The notes under the pieces were generated by a model. The model was not told the origin of the DNA and made no database searches. It worked only from the letters and a program-made list of their open reading frames with translations. A stretch of 64,000 bases of DNA from Flagellimonas allohymeniacidonis (lineage in GTDB: Bacteria; Bacteroidota; Bacteroidia; Flavobacteriales; Flavobacteriaceae), in contig NZ_SGIU01000002.1 of NCBI RefSeq assembly GCF_004296335.1, positions 633,882 to 697,881 of the forward strand, in the 5' to 3' direction. How positions within the stretch are numbered: the stretch's first letter is position 1; the number at the start of each line of letters is the position of its first letter. Positions 45,309 through 55,434 of this stretch are shown here, one piece after another. The position numbers and the translations under genes were made by a program.

Positions 45309-48300
45309 ATGAAATTCATACAACTCCTTCTTGCTCTTGCCTTGCTATTTCCCTTAACCGGTGACGCTCAGCGCAGAAAAAGAAACCAACCTGAACCTCA
45401 AACCGAATTACAGGACTCCCTTTTCCATGGTTTAAAATGGCGTAACATCGGACCCTTTCGAGGAGGACGAAGTGTGGCATCCACCGGAGTGGTAGGTCAA
45501 CCAATGACCTATTATATGGGAACCACTGGTGGTGGTATTTGGAAAACCGTGGATGATGGTATTACCTGGAAAAACATTTCTGATGGCCAATTGAAAACAG
45601 GAACGGTCGGTGCCATTACCGTATCGGAAAGCAATCCGAACATTGTTGTAGCGGGTATGGGCGAACACGCAGCACGCGGGGTCATGACCTCAATGGGTGA
45701 TGGGGTTTACAAATCCACTGACGCGGGAAAGACCTGGAAGCATGTTGGATTGGATGAAACCCGTCACATATCGGATGTGCTTATCCACCCAAAAAATCCG
45801 GATATCATTTTTGTAGCTGCACAAGGTGCCCAATATGGGCCCACCCAAGACCGTGGAGTATATCGTTCTACGGACGGAGGCTCTACATGGGAGAAAGTAC
45901 TTTTTGTTGACAACCTTACCGGTGCCTCTTCCCTTTCAATGGATATGAACAATCCCTTGATTCTTTACGCCGCCATGTGGCAACACCGTCGTTATGCCTG
46001 GAAAATGGAATCTGGCGGACCTAGTTCTGGCCTCTACAAATCAATGGATGGAGGAACGACATGGAAACCTATGACAGAAGGTCTCCCCAAGGAGTTTGGA
46101 AAAGCCGGAATTTCGGTTTCCCGAGCCAATCCTGAACTTGTCTTTGCTGTTATCGAGGCGGAAGGCAAAGAAGGTGGTGTATATCGAAGTGACGACGCAG
46201 GTAAAAAATGGAAACAAATCAATTCCGACCGCATCAATATTGCCCGTTCGTGGTATTACATGGAGATATTCGCCGACCCACAGAATGAAAATGTTGTTTA
46301 CGTTTTGAACGCACCCGTAACGAAGTCCATCGACGGTGGTAAATCTTTCAAACCGCTTCCCACGCCCCACGGAGATAACCATCATTTATGGATACATCCC
46401 CACGACAATTCAAAAATGATCAACTCCAATGATGGTGGCGCCAATGTCTCCAACAATGGAGGGAAAAGCTGGAGTACCCAGAAAAATCAGGCCACCTCCC
46501 AATTTTACAGAGTAATCACGGACAATTTGGTTCCCTATAATGTTTATGGAGGCCAACAAGATAATTCTGCGATTGCCATTGCAAGCCGTACCAACGATAA
46601 TGGAATTGATTGGAAGGATTGGTACTCCGTAGCCGGCTGTGAAAGTGCCTATTTGGCTTTTGACCCTGATAATCCCGAAGTAGTTTACGGAGGATGTTAC
46701 CAAGGTATCATTGAAAAATGGGTCAAAGCATCCAACGAAGGAAAACCAATCAAGGAATACCCCGAATTGGGTCTTGGCAAAGTTCCAAAGGATTTCAAAT
46801 ACCGATACAATTGGAACGCGCCCATTATCAGCTCTCCATATGATCGCAATACCATTTACCACGCCGGAAATGTAGTTTTTAAGACACAAGATGGTGGCCA
46901 TAACTGGGAAGTTGTCAGTCCGGATTTGACCAGAAATGAAGTGGAAAAACAAGGCCCAGGCGGTGGTCCTTACACAAACGAGGCAGCTGGCGGGGAAAAC
47001 TATAATACCATTATGTATTTAGTGGAATCTTCGCATGAACAGGGAGTCCTCTACGCAGGAACCGATGATGGGTTGGTACATATTACCAAAAACGGTGGAA
47101 ACAACTGGGAAAATATCACCCCTCCCAACCTTGGCGAAGGCATCATCAACAGTATTGAAGTCTCTCCGCACGACCCTGCCACTGCGTACATTGCTGTAAT
47201 GCGGTACAAGTTTATGGATTTAAACCCTTACATTTTTAAGACTACAAACTATGGGCAAACCTGGACCAAAATCACGAACGGCTTTGAAGATAAGCACACC
47301 TTTGTCCGTGTGGTGCGAGAGGACAAAAAGCGAAAAGGGCTTTTATATGCCGGAACAGAGACAGGCCTGTACCTTTCCTTCGATGATGGTCTGAATTGGC
47401 AGCAATTTCAACTGAATCTTCCTGTAGTTCCCATTAACGATCTCATTATTCAGGACAATGATTTGGTTGCCGCAACGGCTGGGCGATCTTTCTGGATTTT
47501 GGATGATTTATCCACCCTTCAAAATACTTCTGGCAACGAAACAACACTTACTTTGTTCGAACCAAAGAATACCTATCGCATTTTCGGCAGTAGCCCAGAA
47601 AAGCCTGTTCCAGGGTTGGGGCAAAATCCAAAATCGGGGGTGATTTTTGATTACTACCTTCCCAAAGATTCCGATTCTCTTGACCTAAAGCTCGAGGTCC
47701 TTCAAAATGGCAAAATCATCCGAACCTTGACCAACAAAAAACCTGAAGACTTTAAGTCTTGGCCCGGTGGACCGCCCAAACCGGTTGTATTGCCTTCAAA
47801 AAAAGGGTATAACCGTTTCAACTGGAATTTGAGGAAAGATCCTATCCCATCTATTGACAAGGTCTTCGTTTTTGGAAATTACAATGGGTCGCGTGTGGCC
47901 CCAGGCACTTACACCCTTCGCCTAACTTTGGAAAATGAAACTGTGGAAACCAATGCCACCGTTCTGGCCAATCCAAAGATCAGGGCAACAAACTCAGATT
48001 ATGCAGATCAGCAACAGGTATTGAACCAAATTGAAAATGCCATTCATTCCATGCACGAAGCGGTCAACCAAATGCGCTCTGCCAAAGCGCAGCTTAAGGG
48101 GTATGATAAGCTGCTAAAAGAAAATGAAAATGCAGCGGAACTTTTACAAATTGGAGATTCGCTAGTAAAACGAATTAAGGTCTGGGAGGAGAATCTTATC
48201 CAGCCTAATCAGAAAACATTTCAAGATGTCATCAACTTCCATAACCAGTTGAATGCTGATTTCATGCATCTCAAAGGATTTGTGGATACAGCAGAACCCA

Positions 48301-48455
48301 AAGTAACTGAAGGGGCTAAGGAACGTCTACGGGACCTGCTGACCAAATGGCGCACTTTTGAAACCGAAAAGAAGGCCATCGTAGAAACCGAAATGGCCAA
48401 ATACAATGCACTTTATGAATCACTGAATCTACCGGCCATAATACTAAAAGAATAG
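45309..48455 (+). CDS. Secreted BNR/sortilin-like repeat protein
   Basis: 1048 residues with a signal peptide ([19 protein letters not shown]). At least seven BNR/VPS10-type Asp-box-like strands are scattered through the first 700 residues ([75 protein letters not shown]), which build a beta-propeller. A beta-sandwich segment and a helical C-terminus follow. Sortilin-like propellers of this type occur in photosystem-stability or glycosyl-hydrolase-like proteins; the true ligand is unknown. It is exported, and no T9SS domain is seen. Confidence 0.8.
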   Translation: MKFIQLLLALALLFPLTGDAQRRKRNQPEPQTELQDSLFHGLKWRNIGPFRGGRSVASTGVVGQPMTYYMGTTGGGIWKTVDDGITWKNISDGQLKTGTVGAITVSESNPNIVVAGMGEHAARGVMTSMGDGVYKSTDAGKTWKHVGLDETRHISDVLIHPKNPDIIFVAAQGAQYGPTQDRGVYRSTDGGSTWEKVLFVDNLTGASSLSMDMNNPLILYAAMWQHRRYAWKMESGGPSSGLYKSMDGGTTWKPMTEGLPKEFGKAGISVSRANPELVFAVIEAEGKEGGVYRSDDAGKKWKQINSDRINIARSWYYMEIFADPQNENVVYVLNAPVTKSIDGGKSFKPLPTPHGDNHHLWIHPHDNSKMINSNDGGANVSNNGGKSWSTQKNQATSQFYRVITDNLVPYNVYGGQQDNSAIAIASRTNDNGIDWKDWYSVAGCESAYLAFDPDNPEVVYGGCYQGIIEKWVKASNEGKPIKEYPELGLGKVPKDFKYRYNWNAPIISSPYDRNTIYHAGNVVFKTQDGGHNWEVVSPDLTRNEVEKQGPGGGPYTNEAAGGENYNTIMYLVESSHEQGVLYAGTDDGLVHITKNGGNNWENITPPNLGEGIINSIEVSPHDPATAYIAVMRYKFMDLNPYIFKTTNYGQTWTKITNGFEDKHTFVRVVREDKKRKGLLYAGTETGLYLSFDDGLNWQQFQLNLPVVPINDLIIQDNDLVAATAGRSFWILDDLSTLQNTSGNETTLTLFEPKNTYRIFGSSPEKPVPGLGQNPKSGVIFDYYLPKDSDSLDLKLEVLQNGKIIRTLTNKKPEDFKSWPGGPPKPVVLPSKKGYNRFNWNLRKDPIPSIDKVFVFGNYNGSRVAPGTYTLRLTLENETVETNATVLANPKIRATNSDYADQQQVLNQIENAIHSMHEAVNQMRSAKAQLKGYDKLLKENENAAELLQIGDSLVKRIKVWEENLIQPNQKTFQDVINFHNQLNADFMHLKGFVDTAEPKVTEGAKERLRDLLTKWRTFETEKKAIVETEMAKYNALYESLNLPAIILKE

Positions 48456-48466
48456 AGAGAAAATTA

Positions 48467-49039
48467 ATGCAGAGACCCTTCATTTGCGATGAGACTTATA
48501 AAGGAAATGATTATACTCAAAACCCTTTACCCAAAGCGGAGTATGAAAACTGTGTGTTTCAAAATTGCAGGTTTTCAGAGGGGTATTTGGACAACCAAAA
48601 TTTTATGGATTGTGAGTTTATCGAATGTGACCTCACCAATGCCAACATAAAGCACGCTGTTTTTAAGGATTGTTTCTTCAAGGATTCCAAACTCATAGGG
48701 TTACACTTCGAGGATTGTGACAAAATGTTGTTTTCGGTAAATTTTGACACTTGTAATCTAAGCTTTGCTTCCTTTTTTGAACTATCACTGTCAGAGACAA
48801 AGTTGGTGGACTGTATTTTAAAGGAAACTGATTTTACAGATTGTTATCTGACTTCGGCAGTATTTAGGAATTGTGATTTGGAGAAGGCAATTTTTTCCAA
48901 CACCAATCTCGAAAAAGTAAACTTCAGCAGCAGTTTTAATTTTGACATCAATCCTGAAGAAAACCGAATGAAGGGAGCCAAGTTCAGCAAGGACAACCTG
49001 ATTGGTTTACTGAAAAAATACGATATTGTAGTTACCTAA
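48467..49039 (+). CDS. Pentapeptide-repeat protein
   Basis: 190 residues with the pentapeptide pattern A(D/N)LXX and many aromatic or Cys centre residues (ENCVFQNCRFSEGYLDN, FMDCEFIECDLTNANI, FKDCFFKDSKL, CDLEKAIFSNTNLEKVNF). They form a right-handed quadrilateral helix. Members such as Qnr and McbG mimic DNA and protect gyrase; others have no known role. This one has a similar length to McbG, but no resistance function can be claimed. It starts 11 bases after the BNR gene and is 9 bases ahead of the next. Confidence 0.75.
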   Translation: MQRPFICDETYKGNDYTQNPLPKAEYENCVFQNCRFSEGYLDNQNFMDCEFIECDLTNANIKHAVFKDCFFKDSKLIGLHFEDCDKMLFSVNFDTCNLSFASFFELSLSETKLVDCILKETDFTDCYLTSAVFRNCDLEKAIFSNTNLEKVNFSSSFNFDINPEENRMKGAKFSKDNLIGLLKKYDIVVT

Positions 49040-49048
49040 GTCTTAGTC

Positions 49049-49402
49049 ATGTCCGAGAGAAATTGTTTGGAGTGCGGTGATGCGCTGGTTGGTCGAATCG
49101 ATAAAAAGTTTTGTTCAGACCATTGCAGGAATAGCTATAATAATCGTTTGAACAAAGACAGCAAGAACTTGCTTCGAAACATCAACAACAAACTCAGAAA
49201 GAATTATCGCATATTGGGCAGTTTCCCACTAAAAGATGGGAAAACCACCACTACAAAAATGAGATTGATGGACAAAGGGTTCGATTTTGACTATATCACT
49301 AACTTATATACCACAAAAAAAGGAAGTACTTACTACTTCCTTTATGATCTGGGTTATTTGCCTTTGGACAATGACCGTTACATGATAGTAAAACGGGAGT
49401 GA
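49049..49402 (+). CDS. Zinc-ribbon-headed small protein
   Basis: 117 residues. The N-terminal 30 residues have CLECGDALVGRIDKKFCSDHC, a zinc-knuckle of the CxxC...CxxxC type seen in DUF2116-like or recombination-related proteins. The rest is basic and helical, ending with RYMIVKRE. It may bind nucleic acid. It is in a likely operon with the pentapeptide gene. Confidence 0.65.
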   Translation: MSERNCLECGDALVGRIDKKFCSDHCRNSYNNRLNKDSKNLLRNINNKLRKNYRILGSFPLKDGKTTTTKMRLMDKGFDFDYITNLYTTKKGSTYYFLYDLGYLPLDNDRYMIVKRE

Positions 49403-49409
49403 TTTCTAA

Positions 49410-49880
49410 TCATTTCCAGTTTTGCGCACTTAGTTTCAAAGCTGCAACAACAATGTCTTTTCGGCTAATTTGGCCTACGAGAATGTCATTTTTCATCACG
49501 GGCAGCCTACGTCTATTGTGCTTATCAAAAACACCCGCAGCATCAAAAATGCTCATGTCGTGCGGAATGGTTTCCACATTTTTCGTCATGTAGCGCTCCA
49601 CACTTTTATCGAGTATGGGTTGATTGAAATATCTACTTTCAGAAATCTGCTTCATGCAATCCGCCTCGGAAATAATCCCTACCAAAAAGCCATTTTTATC
49701 CATCACAGGACCACCGGAAATATGATGTTTGGCAAATGCCTCCATAACCGCCAAAATGGATTGTTCTGGAGAAAACGTAATCAACTTCTTGGTCATATAA
49801 TCTTCAACAAGTATGGGGGCATTGTACTTTTTCTTTGAAGACTCCTTCGATCTAACCCCTTGGAAACTCTTGATAGCCAT
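49410..49880 (-). CDS. CBS-domain pair protein
   Basis: 156 residues with two CBS motifs: YMTKKLITFSPEQSILAVMEAFAKHHISGGPVMDKNGFLVGIISEADCM and YMTKNVETIPHDMSIFDAAGVFDKHNRRRLPVMKNDILVGQISRKDI. The pair forms a Bateman module that binds adenine nucleotides. There is no partner domain, so it may regulate another protein. It is convergent with the zinc-ribbon gene. Confidence 0.85.
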   Translation of the reverse strand: MAIKSFQGVRSKESSKKKYNAPILVEDYMTKKLITFSPEQSILAVMEAFAKHHISGGPVMDKNGFLVGIISEADCMKQISESRYFNQPILDKSVERYMTKNVETIPHDMSIFDAAGVFDKHNRRRLPVMKNDILVGQISRKDIVVAALKLSAQNWK

Positions 49881-50001
49881 ATAGTTGATATTAAGGTTGA
49901 ATAAGGAATATAAGAAAATTCCTCGAGTTATTTTAATTTTCCAAGGCTAAATACCACATCGATTCATAATTTCATAAATTTAGGGACCAACGTAACTCAA
50001 T

Positions 50002-52281
50002 ATGAAATTTTCCAAATCGTTAGCCCTTTTGCTTCTTCTTCTGGCCGTGTATTGGAGCTTCAAGTCCCTGATGCCGACCTACCAGCCCGATGCCAATAGT
50101 GATGCAAACGAATTTTCCACAGATCGTGCCCTGATACATGTGAAAAATCTTTCAAATGAACCCCATGGGGTAGGCTTTCCAGGGCACCAAAGAGCCAGGG
50201 GTTATATTATTTCTGAACTTAAAAAACTTGGCCTTGAAACTACTACCCAAGAGGGTTATACCACCGGGGATTGGGGCAACCTAAGCAAAGCAACCAATAT
50301 TTTGGCTCGAATAAAGGGCACGGAACCCGGAAAAGCCTTGGTGCTCATGTCCCATTATGATAGTTCCCCCCACTCTTCGTTTGGCGCAAGCGATGCTGGA
50401 AGCGGCGTGGCCACAATACTGGAAGGTATACGCGCTTTTTTAGAGGCCAACAAGACCCCAAAAAATGACATTATCATTTTGATTACCGATGCCGAGGAAT
50501 TGGGGCTGAACGGAGCTGACCTTTTTGTAAAAAACCATCCCTGGGCCAAAGATATTGGGCTTGTTTTGAACTTTGAGGCAAGAGGAAGCGGAGGTCCGAG
50601 CTATATGCTGATTGAGACCAATCGGGGCAACGCTACGTTGATCGAAGAATTTAAAAAGGCCAGTCCAAAGTATCCTGTCGCCAATTCGCTCGCTTACAGC
50701 ATTTACAAAATGTTGCCCAACGATACCGATCTAACCGTTTTTCGGGAAGATGGCGATATTGAAGGCTTTAACTTTGCCTTTATCGATGATCATTTCGATT
50801 ACCACACGGCTTTGGATTCTTATGAACGCCTCGATAAAAAAACTTTAGCGCATCAAGGCTCCTATCTTATGCCGCTTTTGAGTCATTTTAGCGATGCTGA
50901 TTTGGAAAATTTGAAGAGCCTCAGCGATTTGGTCTATGTAAACCTACCTTTTTTTGGTTTGATTTCATATCCGTATGAATGGATCATGCCCATGTTAATT
51001 CTCGCTGGCCTGGTTTTCTTAGGTCTGCTTCTTTTCGGAATTAAGAAGAAAAAACTAAACGGGGTTGAAATTCTAAAAGGGGCTGTTCCTGCCCTGATTA
51101 CTTTGATTCTTACTGGCTTATTGGGCTATTTCAGCTGGACCGCCATTACGTGGTGGTATCCCGGATTTAAGGATATGCTCCATGGCTTCACTTATAACGG
51201 GCACACCTATATTCTTATATACACACTGCTTTCGATTGCCATATGTTTTTGGACCTACCACAAATTTAGAAAAGTAAGCACGCAAAATCTTTTAGTGGTT
51301 CCCACTTTGCTTTGGTTATTGATATGTGGCGCTGTAGCTATGTATTTAAAGGGTGCCAGCTTTTTTGTCATTCCTCTTTTTGGATTATTGGCAGCCCTTT
51401 GGGTCACCATCAATCAAGAAGACGCCAGTCCTTTTCTTTTAGTATTCTTGGCCTTGCCCGCCATTTTTATCTACGCTCCTTTTATTAAAATGTTTCCTGT
51501 GGGATTGGGGCTTAAGATGTTGATTGCAGCAACCGTATTTACAACACTCCTTTTTTTCCTCGTTCTTCCATTTATCAGCCAGCTAAAAAACAAGGACCGC
51601 TTCGCATATTTGGCGCTTTTTCTTTTTATCGTATTCAGTATTTCCGGACACATTCAATCCGATTTTAGTGAAGAGCGGCCCAAACCAAGCAGTTTGCTTT
51701 ATGTATATGACAGTGATAACAACAGTGCTATTTGGGCAACTTACGACCATGTGCTTGTGGATTGGAACGGTCAGTTTTTGGGCTCCGAAAAACGCGTTCC
51801 CCAAACTGATGAATATAAAATGATTCCCAGCAAGTACCGAAGCGAGTTCACCTATGTAAAGGAGGCACAAAAAAAGGAAATTCCACTTCCGCAAATAGAT
51901 ACCGTCAATGATACCGTGATTGGAAACGAGCGTATTTTGGAAATTTGTCTGACACCTAAAAGAGCTATCAATCGTGTAGACATTTACACCAACCCCATAA
52001 AGTTGAATTCCGCCAAAGTGAACCGCATAGCGCTTTCCGAGTATTTCCTAGAAAACAGGAGGGAGCGGTTGATCACCCATTACGTGAGCAACAACGAATA
52101 CACGGAGTTGGAGCTCAGCTTTCCAAAGGATTCCACTTTGGAACTCACTTTTTATGAAGCCAGCAACGACCTTTTGTCAAATAGCCTGTTCACCGTTCCT
52201 AAAAGGCCAGAAAGTAGTATTCCCATGCCCTTTGTCTTGAACGATGCCATTTTGGTGGTCAAAACTTTGAAGTTTGATTAG
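50002..52281 (+). CDS. M28 family membrane metallopeptidase (ER-metallopeptidase-1-like)
   Basis: 759 residues. An N-terminal membrane segment (7-18) precedes a zinc peptidase domain with ligands in LMSHYDSSP, SDAGSGV, TDAEELGLNGAD, NFEARGSGGPS and a His in FDYHTALDSYERL. Several membrane segments (about 330-560) and a beta-rich C-terminal domain follow. The arrangement matches bacterial M28 proteins related to ERMP1. It cleaves peptides or acts on envelope proteins at the outer face of the membrane. The downstream oxidoreductase gene overlaps its end by 8 bases. Confidence 0.83.
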   Translation: MKFSKSLALLLLLLAVYWSFKSLMPTYQPDANSDANEFSTDRALIHVKNLSNEPHGVGFPGHQRARGYIISELKKLGLETTTQEGYTTGDWGNLSKATNILARIKGTEPGKALVLMSHYDSSPHSSFGASDAGSGVATILEGIRAFLEANKTPKNDIIILITDAEELGLNGADLFVKNHPWAKDIGLVLNFEARGSGGPSYMLIETNRGNATLIEEFKKASPKYPVANSLAYSIYKMLPNDTDLTVFREDGDIEGFNFAFIDDHFDYHTALDSYERLDKKTLAHQGSYLMPLLSHFSDADLENLKSLSDLVYVNLPFFGLISYPYEWIMPMLILAGLVFLGLLLFGIKKKKLNGVEILKGAVPALITLILTGLLGYFSWTAITWWYPGFKDMLHGFTYNGHTYILIYTLLSIAICFWTYHKFRKVSTQNLLVVPTLLWLLICGAVAMYLKGASFFVIPLFGLLAALWVTINQEDASPFLLVFLALPAIFIYAPFIKMFPVGLGLKMLIAATVFTTLLFFLVLPFISQLKNKDRFAYLALFLFIVFSISGHIQSDFSEERPKPSSLLYVYDSDNNSAIWATYDHVLVDWNGQFLGSEKRVPQTDEYKMIPSKYRSEFTYVKEAQKKEIPLPQIDTVNDTVIGNERILEICLTPKRAINRVDIYTNPIKLNSAKVNRIALSEYFLENRRERLITHYVSNNEYTELELSFPKDSTLELTFYEASNDLLSNSLFTVPKRPESSIPMPFVLNDAILVVKTLKFD

Positions 52282-53083
52282 AAAGATCGGGGTAATTGGA
52301 TGTGGATGGTTGGGACTCCCTTTGGCCAAAAACTTGGTGAAGCACAAATATGAGGTGCACGGCAGCTCCACTTCCCCAGAAAAATTGCCCGTACTTCAAA
52401 ATGCCGGTATCATACCTTACCATCTCGTATTAAAACCTGATCGTATCGAAGGGAAGGTTCAGGAACTTCTTTCCCAGATTCATGTGCTAATCATCAATGT
52501 TCCTCCAAAGCTTCGTAGTGGCAATTCGGAAAGTTATTTGGAGAAAATGACCCGATTACACGCGCAAATCAAAAAAAGTGGGGTTACCAGAATCATTTTT
52601 GTAAGCAGTACCTCCGTTTATGGAAATGTTAACGGAACTGTGACCGAAAAGACCCAACCTAGGCCCATAACCGAATCTGGTAATCAGCTTTTGGCTTCTG
52701 AATCATTGTTCACCAATGATTCAAATTTATTGACCACGGTCATTAGGTTTGGAGGCTTAATAGGCCCAAATAGGCATCCTATTACCATGTTGTCAAAAAA
52801 AACCAATCTTTCCAACGGAAGCGATCCCGTCAATCTCATCCATTTAGACGATTGCATCTTAATGATTCGTACAATCCTGAAAAACAACTATTGGGGAGAA
52901 ATCTTTAACGGGGTATATCCTCTCCATCCCTCAAAAGAGGAATATTATACCCAAGAAGCTAGAAAAAGAGGGTTAAATCCGCCCCAGTATGCACCTGGCA
53001 CCAAAGAAAAAGAGGGCAAAGTGATAGAAAGTAAGAGTTTTCTTGGTAAATCCCATGAATTCCACACCTCAATCATGTCTTAA
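52274..53083 (+). CDS. NAD(P)-binding epimerase/reductase (YeeZ-like)
   Basis: 269 residues read from a TTG start inside the end of the peptidase gene; no ATG fits. The Rossmann loop is GVIGCGWLGLPLAK. FVSSTSVYGNVNGTVTEK follows, resembling the Tyr/Ser site of extended SDRs. RFGGLIGPNRHP and a late LDDCILMI are seen. It resembles the YeeZ-type SDRs of unknown substrate. Confidence 0.75.
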   Translation: MIRKIGVIGCGWLGLPLAKNLVKHKYEVHGSSTSPEKLPVLQNAGIIPYHLVLKPDRIEGKVQELLSQIHVLIINVPPKLRSGNSESYLEKMTRLHAQIKKSGVTRIIFVSSTSVYGNVNGTVTEKTQPRPITESGNQLLASESLFTNDSNLLTTVIRFGGLIGPNRHPITMLSKKTNLSNGSDPVNLIHLDDCILMIRTILKNNYWGEIFNGVYPLHPSKEEYYTQEARKRGLNPPQYAPGTKEKEGKVIESKSFLGKSHEFHTSIMS

Positions 53084-53183
53084 TTGACCACTCTCCAGAG
53101 CAGTTTCACAACAATTAAGATAAAATTAAGTTAATTAAAATCTTGATTTTAAACATGTTACAAGCTTCAACGTTATCTTTACA

Positions 53184-53579
53184 ATGGATAAAGTTGCTAA
53201 TTTCATGGGAAATTCAAGATTGACGACGAAAATCTTGATGGAGATGGAGAATTTGATTACAAAAAGTAGTACAAGCGAAAACATAACCTCAAGATTTCAA
53301 GACTTGCATAAGTCTATACTTAGAAAACATTACAACGCAGCCGATGTGGAAATTGATTATAACAGACATCGGATAAAAATGGATGTGGTTTTAGATGACC
53401 AAGAGTATAACCCGATGACCATTAATACCGTGGTCTCCACAGTACCGGTCAATTTATTTTACAAAAAGCTGGATTCATTTTTAAAGTCATGCCTGTCCAA
53501 CGATGTCAAAAGTCTTGCATTCTATGCGAGCTTGCTTCGGAGGTACACGGATCGGGACGTCGCACTTTTTGCTCTTTAA
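53184..53579 (+). CDS. Conserved hypothetical protein
   Basis: 131 residues starting MDKVANFMGNSRLTTKI. The sequence is mixed alpha/beta with IDYNRHRIKMDVVLDDQEYNPMTINTV. I cannot assign a family. No signal peptide or membrane segment is seen. TATCTTTA at 53174-53181, next to the ATG, resembles a -7 box, so the transcript could be nearly leaderless or the start could be later. Confidence 0.5.
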   Translation: MDKVANFMGNSRLTTKILMEMENLITKSSTSENITSRFQDLHKSILRKHYNAADVEIDYNRHRIKMDVVLDDQEYNPMTINTVVSTVPVNLFYKKLDSFLKSCLSNDVKSLAFYASLLRRYTDRDVALFAL

Positions 53580-53680
53580 AAAGGGTATGTTCCTCATAAA
53601 TAATCTTTGCTTCTTATAGCTTTCTTTAACAGCATTGTACCAAGAATTTTTTTAGTTTTGGCCCACTAATCTCGGGACAC

Positions 53681-54376
53681 ATGAAAAAGATTACCTTGCT
53701 GTTGGTCGCTTTCGTTAGCTTAAATGCTGCCAGCCAATCCACAAATGAACTTGTAGATCACTATCGCGAATTTTATAAGGAAATGCGACTACAGGGTGAT
53801 GTCAGCGGTGTTATCAACGCATTGACCCACCTAAACGTGCTATCGCCTTCCCAACAACGAAAGGATACTTTGGCTTTTGTTTACATGAACAACAATCAGC
53901 ACTTACAGGCGCTGAATACCATAGGCATTGAGAAAAATGAAGCAGACTCGGATTTGGCCGTTCAAGTAAAGGCAGTTTCACTTAAAGCACTGAGCCAGCC
54001 CAAAAGAGCATTGGAACATTTTGAGGTATTGTTTTCTCGAAAACCCTCGGCCTACCTGGCTTATGAACTGGCAGATCTAAAAATTCAGGTTGGGGACAAT
54101 GAAGGGGCCAGTGTTCATATTGATTATGGTATAGCCAACTCACAAGATGACATGAAGTATGCCTTTTATGAAAGGCAACAACCCTATCAAGTTCCCTTGA
54201 AGGCGGCCTTTTATCATCTAGAAGGTTTGGTGGCTTATAACATTGACAAGAAAAATATTGATGGGGCCATTGCATCCATTGATGAGGCACTTAAAATTGA
54301 TCCCAATTTCAACTTGGCCAGTTTGAGTAAACAGGCGCTTCAATCAAGAAAAGAAAAACCAGAAGGCCAGGATTAA
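53681..54376 (+). CDS. Exported TPR-like protein
   Basis: 231 residues with a signal peptide (ITLLLVAFVSLNAASQ) and tetratricopeptide-like helices: SDLAVQVKAVSLKALSQPKRALEHFEVL, YLAYELADLKIQVGDNEGA and IDGAIASIDEALKIDPNFNLA. It probably mediates protein contacts in the periplasm. It is convergent with the NTF2-like gene. Confidence 0.72.
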   Translation: MKKITLLLVAFVSLNAASQSTNELVDHYREFYKEMRLQGDVSGVINALTHLNVLSPSQQRKDTLAFVYMNNNQHLQALNTIGIEKNEADSDLAVQVKAVSLKALSQPKRALEHFEVLFSRKPSAYLAYELADLKIQVGDNEGASVHIDYGIANSQDDMKYAFYERQQPYQVPLKAAFYHLEGLVAYNIDKKNIDGAIASIDEALKIDPNFNLASLSKQALQSRKEKPEGQD

Positions 54377-54387
54377 TTCTTTCGGTT

Positions 54388-54882
54388 TTATTGTTTCAAC
54401 TGAAGCAGCAGCAAACTGTCCTTTTCCTTTTTAAGTTGCACCAATTCGGCTACGTTCTCATTGGGTACAGCTATGGAAAGAACATAATGGGCTATTCTCC
54501 ACACGCCATCTACTTTTTGTAATACCCCTGAACCTCTGCACAGTTTCATTTGGGTGTCCAAAAGTTCGTCGAACCAGGCAAAGTCACTTTCATCATTCAA
54601 GTACACATTCCTTTCCACGGCACTGAAACTCCAAGCTTTTCCTCGGTCAAAATAAGGTTTGGAAAATTCACGAAAGGCGTCATTTTGCCAATTTTCGGTA
54701 GCATCCGTGCCCAAAAAGACCCCCTTATCGGTCATTTTTGAGAAATAACTGTCGAAATCAGCCTCAGCAGCTGCTTTGTGCCAGGCATCAAGAACAGTAT
54801 TAATTTCGTCCAGTTCGGGTGACTGTGCCTGAACAGCTGACCAGCCTAAAACCAAAATAAAAAAACATATTTTATTCCGCAT
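54388..54882 (-). CDS. Exported SnoaL/NTF2-like protein
   Basis: 164 residues with a signal peptide (ICFFILVLGWSAVQAQ) and an NTF2-like core: IDTVLDAWHKAAAEADFDSYFSKMTDKGVFLGTDATENW, then FAWFDELLDTQMKLCRGSGVLQKVDGVWRIAHYVLS. This is the DUF4440/SnoaL-like pattern. It overlaps the preceding lipoprotein gene by 11 bases, so the two are co-expressed. The substrate or ligand is unknown. Confidence 0.75.
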   Translation of the reverse strand: MRNKICFFILVLGWSAVQAQSPELDEINTVLDAWHKAAAEADFDSYFSKMTDKGVFLGTDATENWQNDAFREFSKPYFDRGKAWSFSAVERNVYLNDESDFAWFDELLDTQMKLCRGSGVLQKVDGVWRIAHYVLSIAVPNENVAELVQLKKEKDSLLLLQLKQ

Positions 54883-55369
54883 CCAATATCAATTTAGTGT
54901 CCAGTTGACTGTTCATGATTATATTAAATTGTTTTCTTATAATATTGAAAGCTTCAATCATTTCAATAGTCGGTTGGGTGGTATCCGTTTTGTTGATGAT
55001 ACTGGCCTTCACCTTGAGCATACAGGTTCTTAGGACCCGTTGCCTGCTCTTCACTTGAAATGTATCAAATATTTCCGGATAGGTTCCTTTGCCCCACTCC
55101 TTTTCTTTTTCCAAAAGGTCGTCGATGGCCAGGCTCAAATCTTCGTTGTTGGTTGCCCGATATAACACATCAAGGCTGTTGGAGAACGCCTTGAATTCTT
55201 CCCACTCTTCCAAAATAGCTGCCACTTCTGGGTTGATTTCCAACTTTTTTGGCATCTTTTGATACTCAAAATACACTGTGTCGGAAGTGTTTTCAACAGT
55301 GGTTTGCTTCTTATCCTTGCACCCCACAAAAAGAGCCAAAGCGAAAATCAGGCATGTCAATTTTTGCAT
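54872..55369 (-). CDS. Lipoprotein of unknown function
   Basis: 165 residues with a lipobox (ALFVGC, lipidated Cys17) followed by a charged KDKKQTT stretch. The mature domain is helical (VAAILEEWEEFKAFSNSL, AFNIIRKQFNIIM). No family is recognised. It is encoded upstream of, and overlapping, the SnoaL-like gene. Confidence 0.65.
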   Translation of the reverse strand: MQKLTCLIFALALFVGCKDKKQTTVENTSDTVYFEYQKMPKKLEINPEVAAILEEWEEFKAFSNSLDVLYRATNNEDLSLAIDDLLEKEKEWGKGTYPEIFDTFQVKSRQRVLRTCMLKVKASIINKTDTTQPTIEMIEAFNIIRKQFNIIMNSQLDTKLILDAE

Positions 55370-55434
55370 AAGCGAATGTACAAATTTTAAGAAAGGCTAT
55401 CTTTACGCCCGAATGCAATTAACTTCTTTTTTTG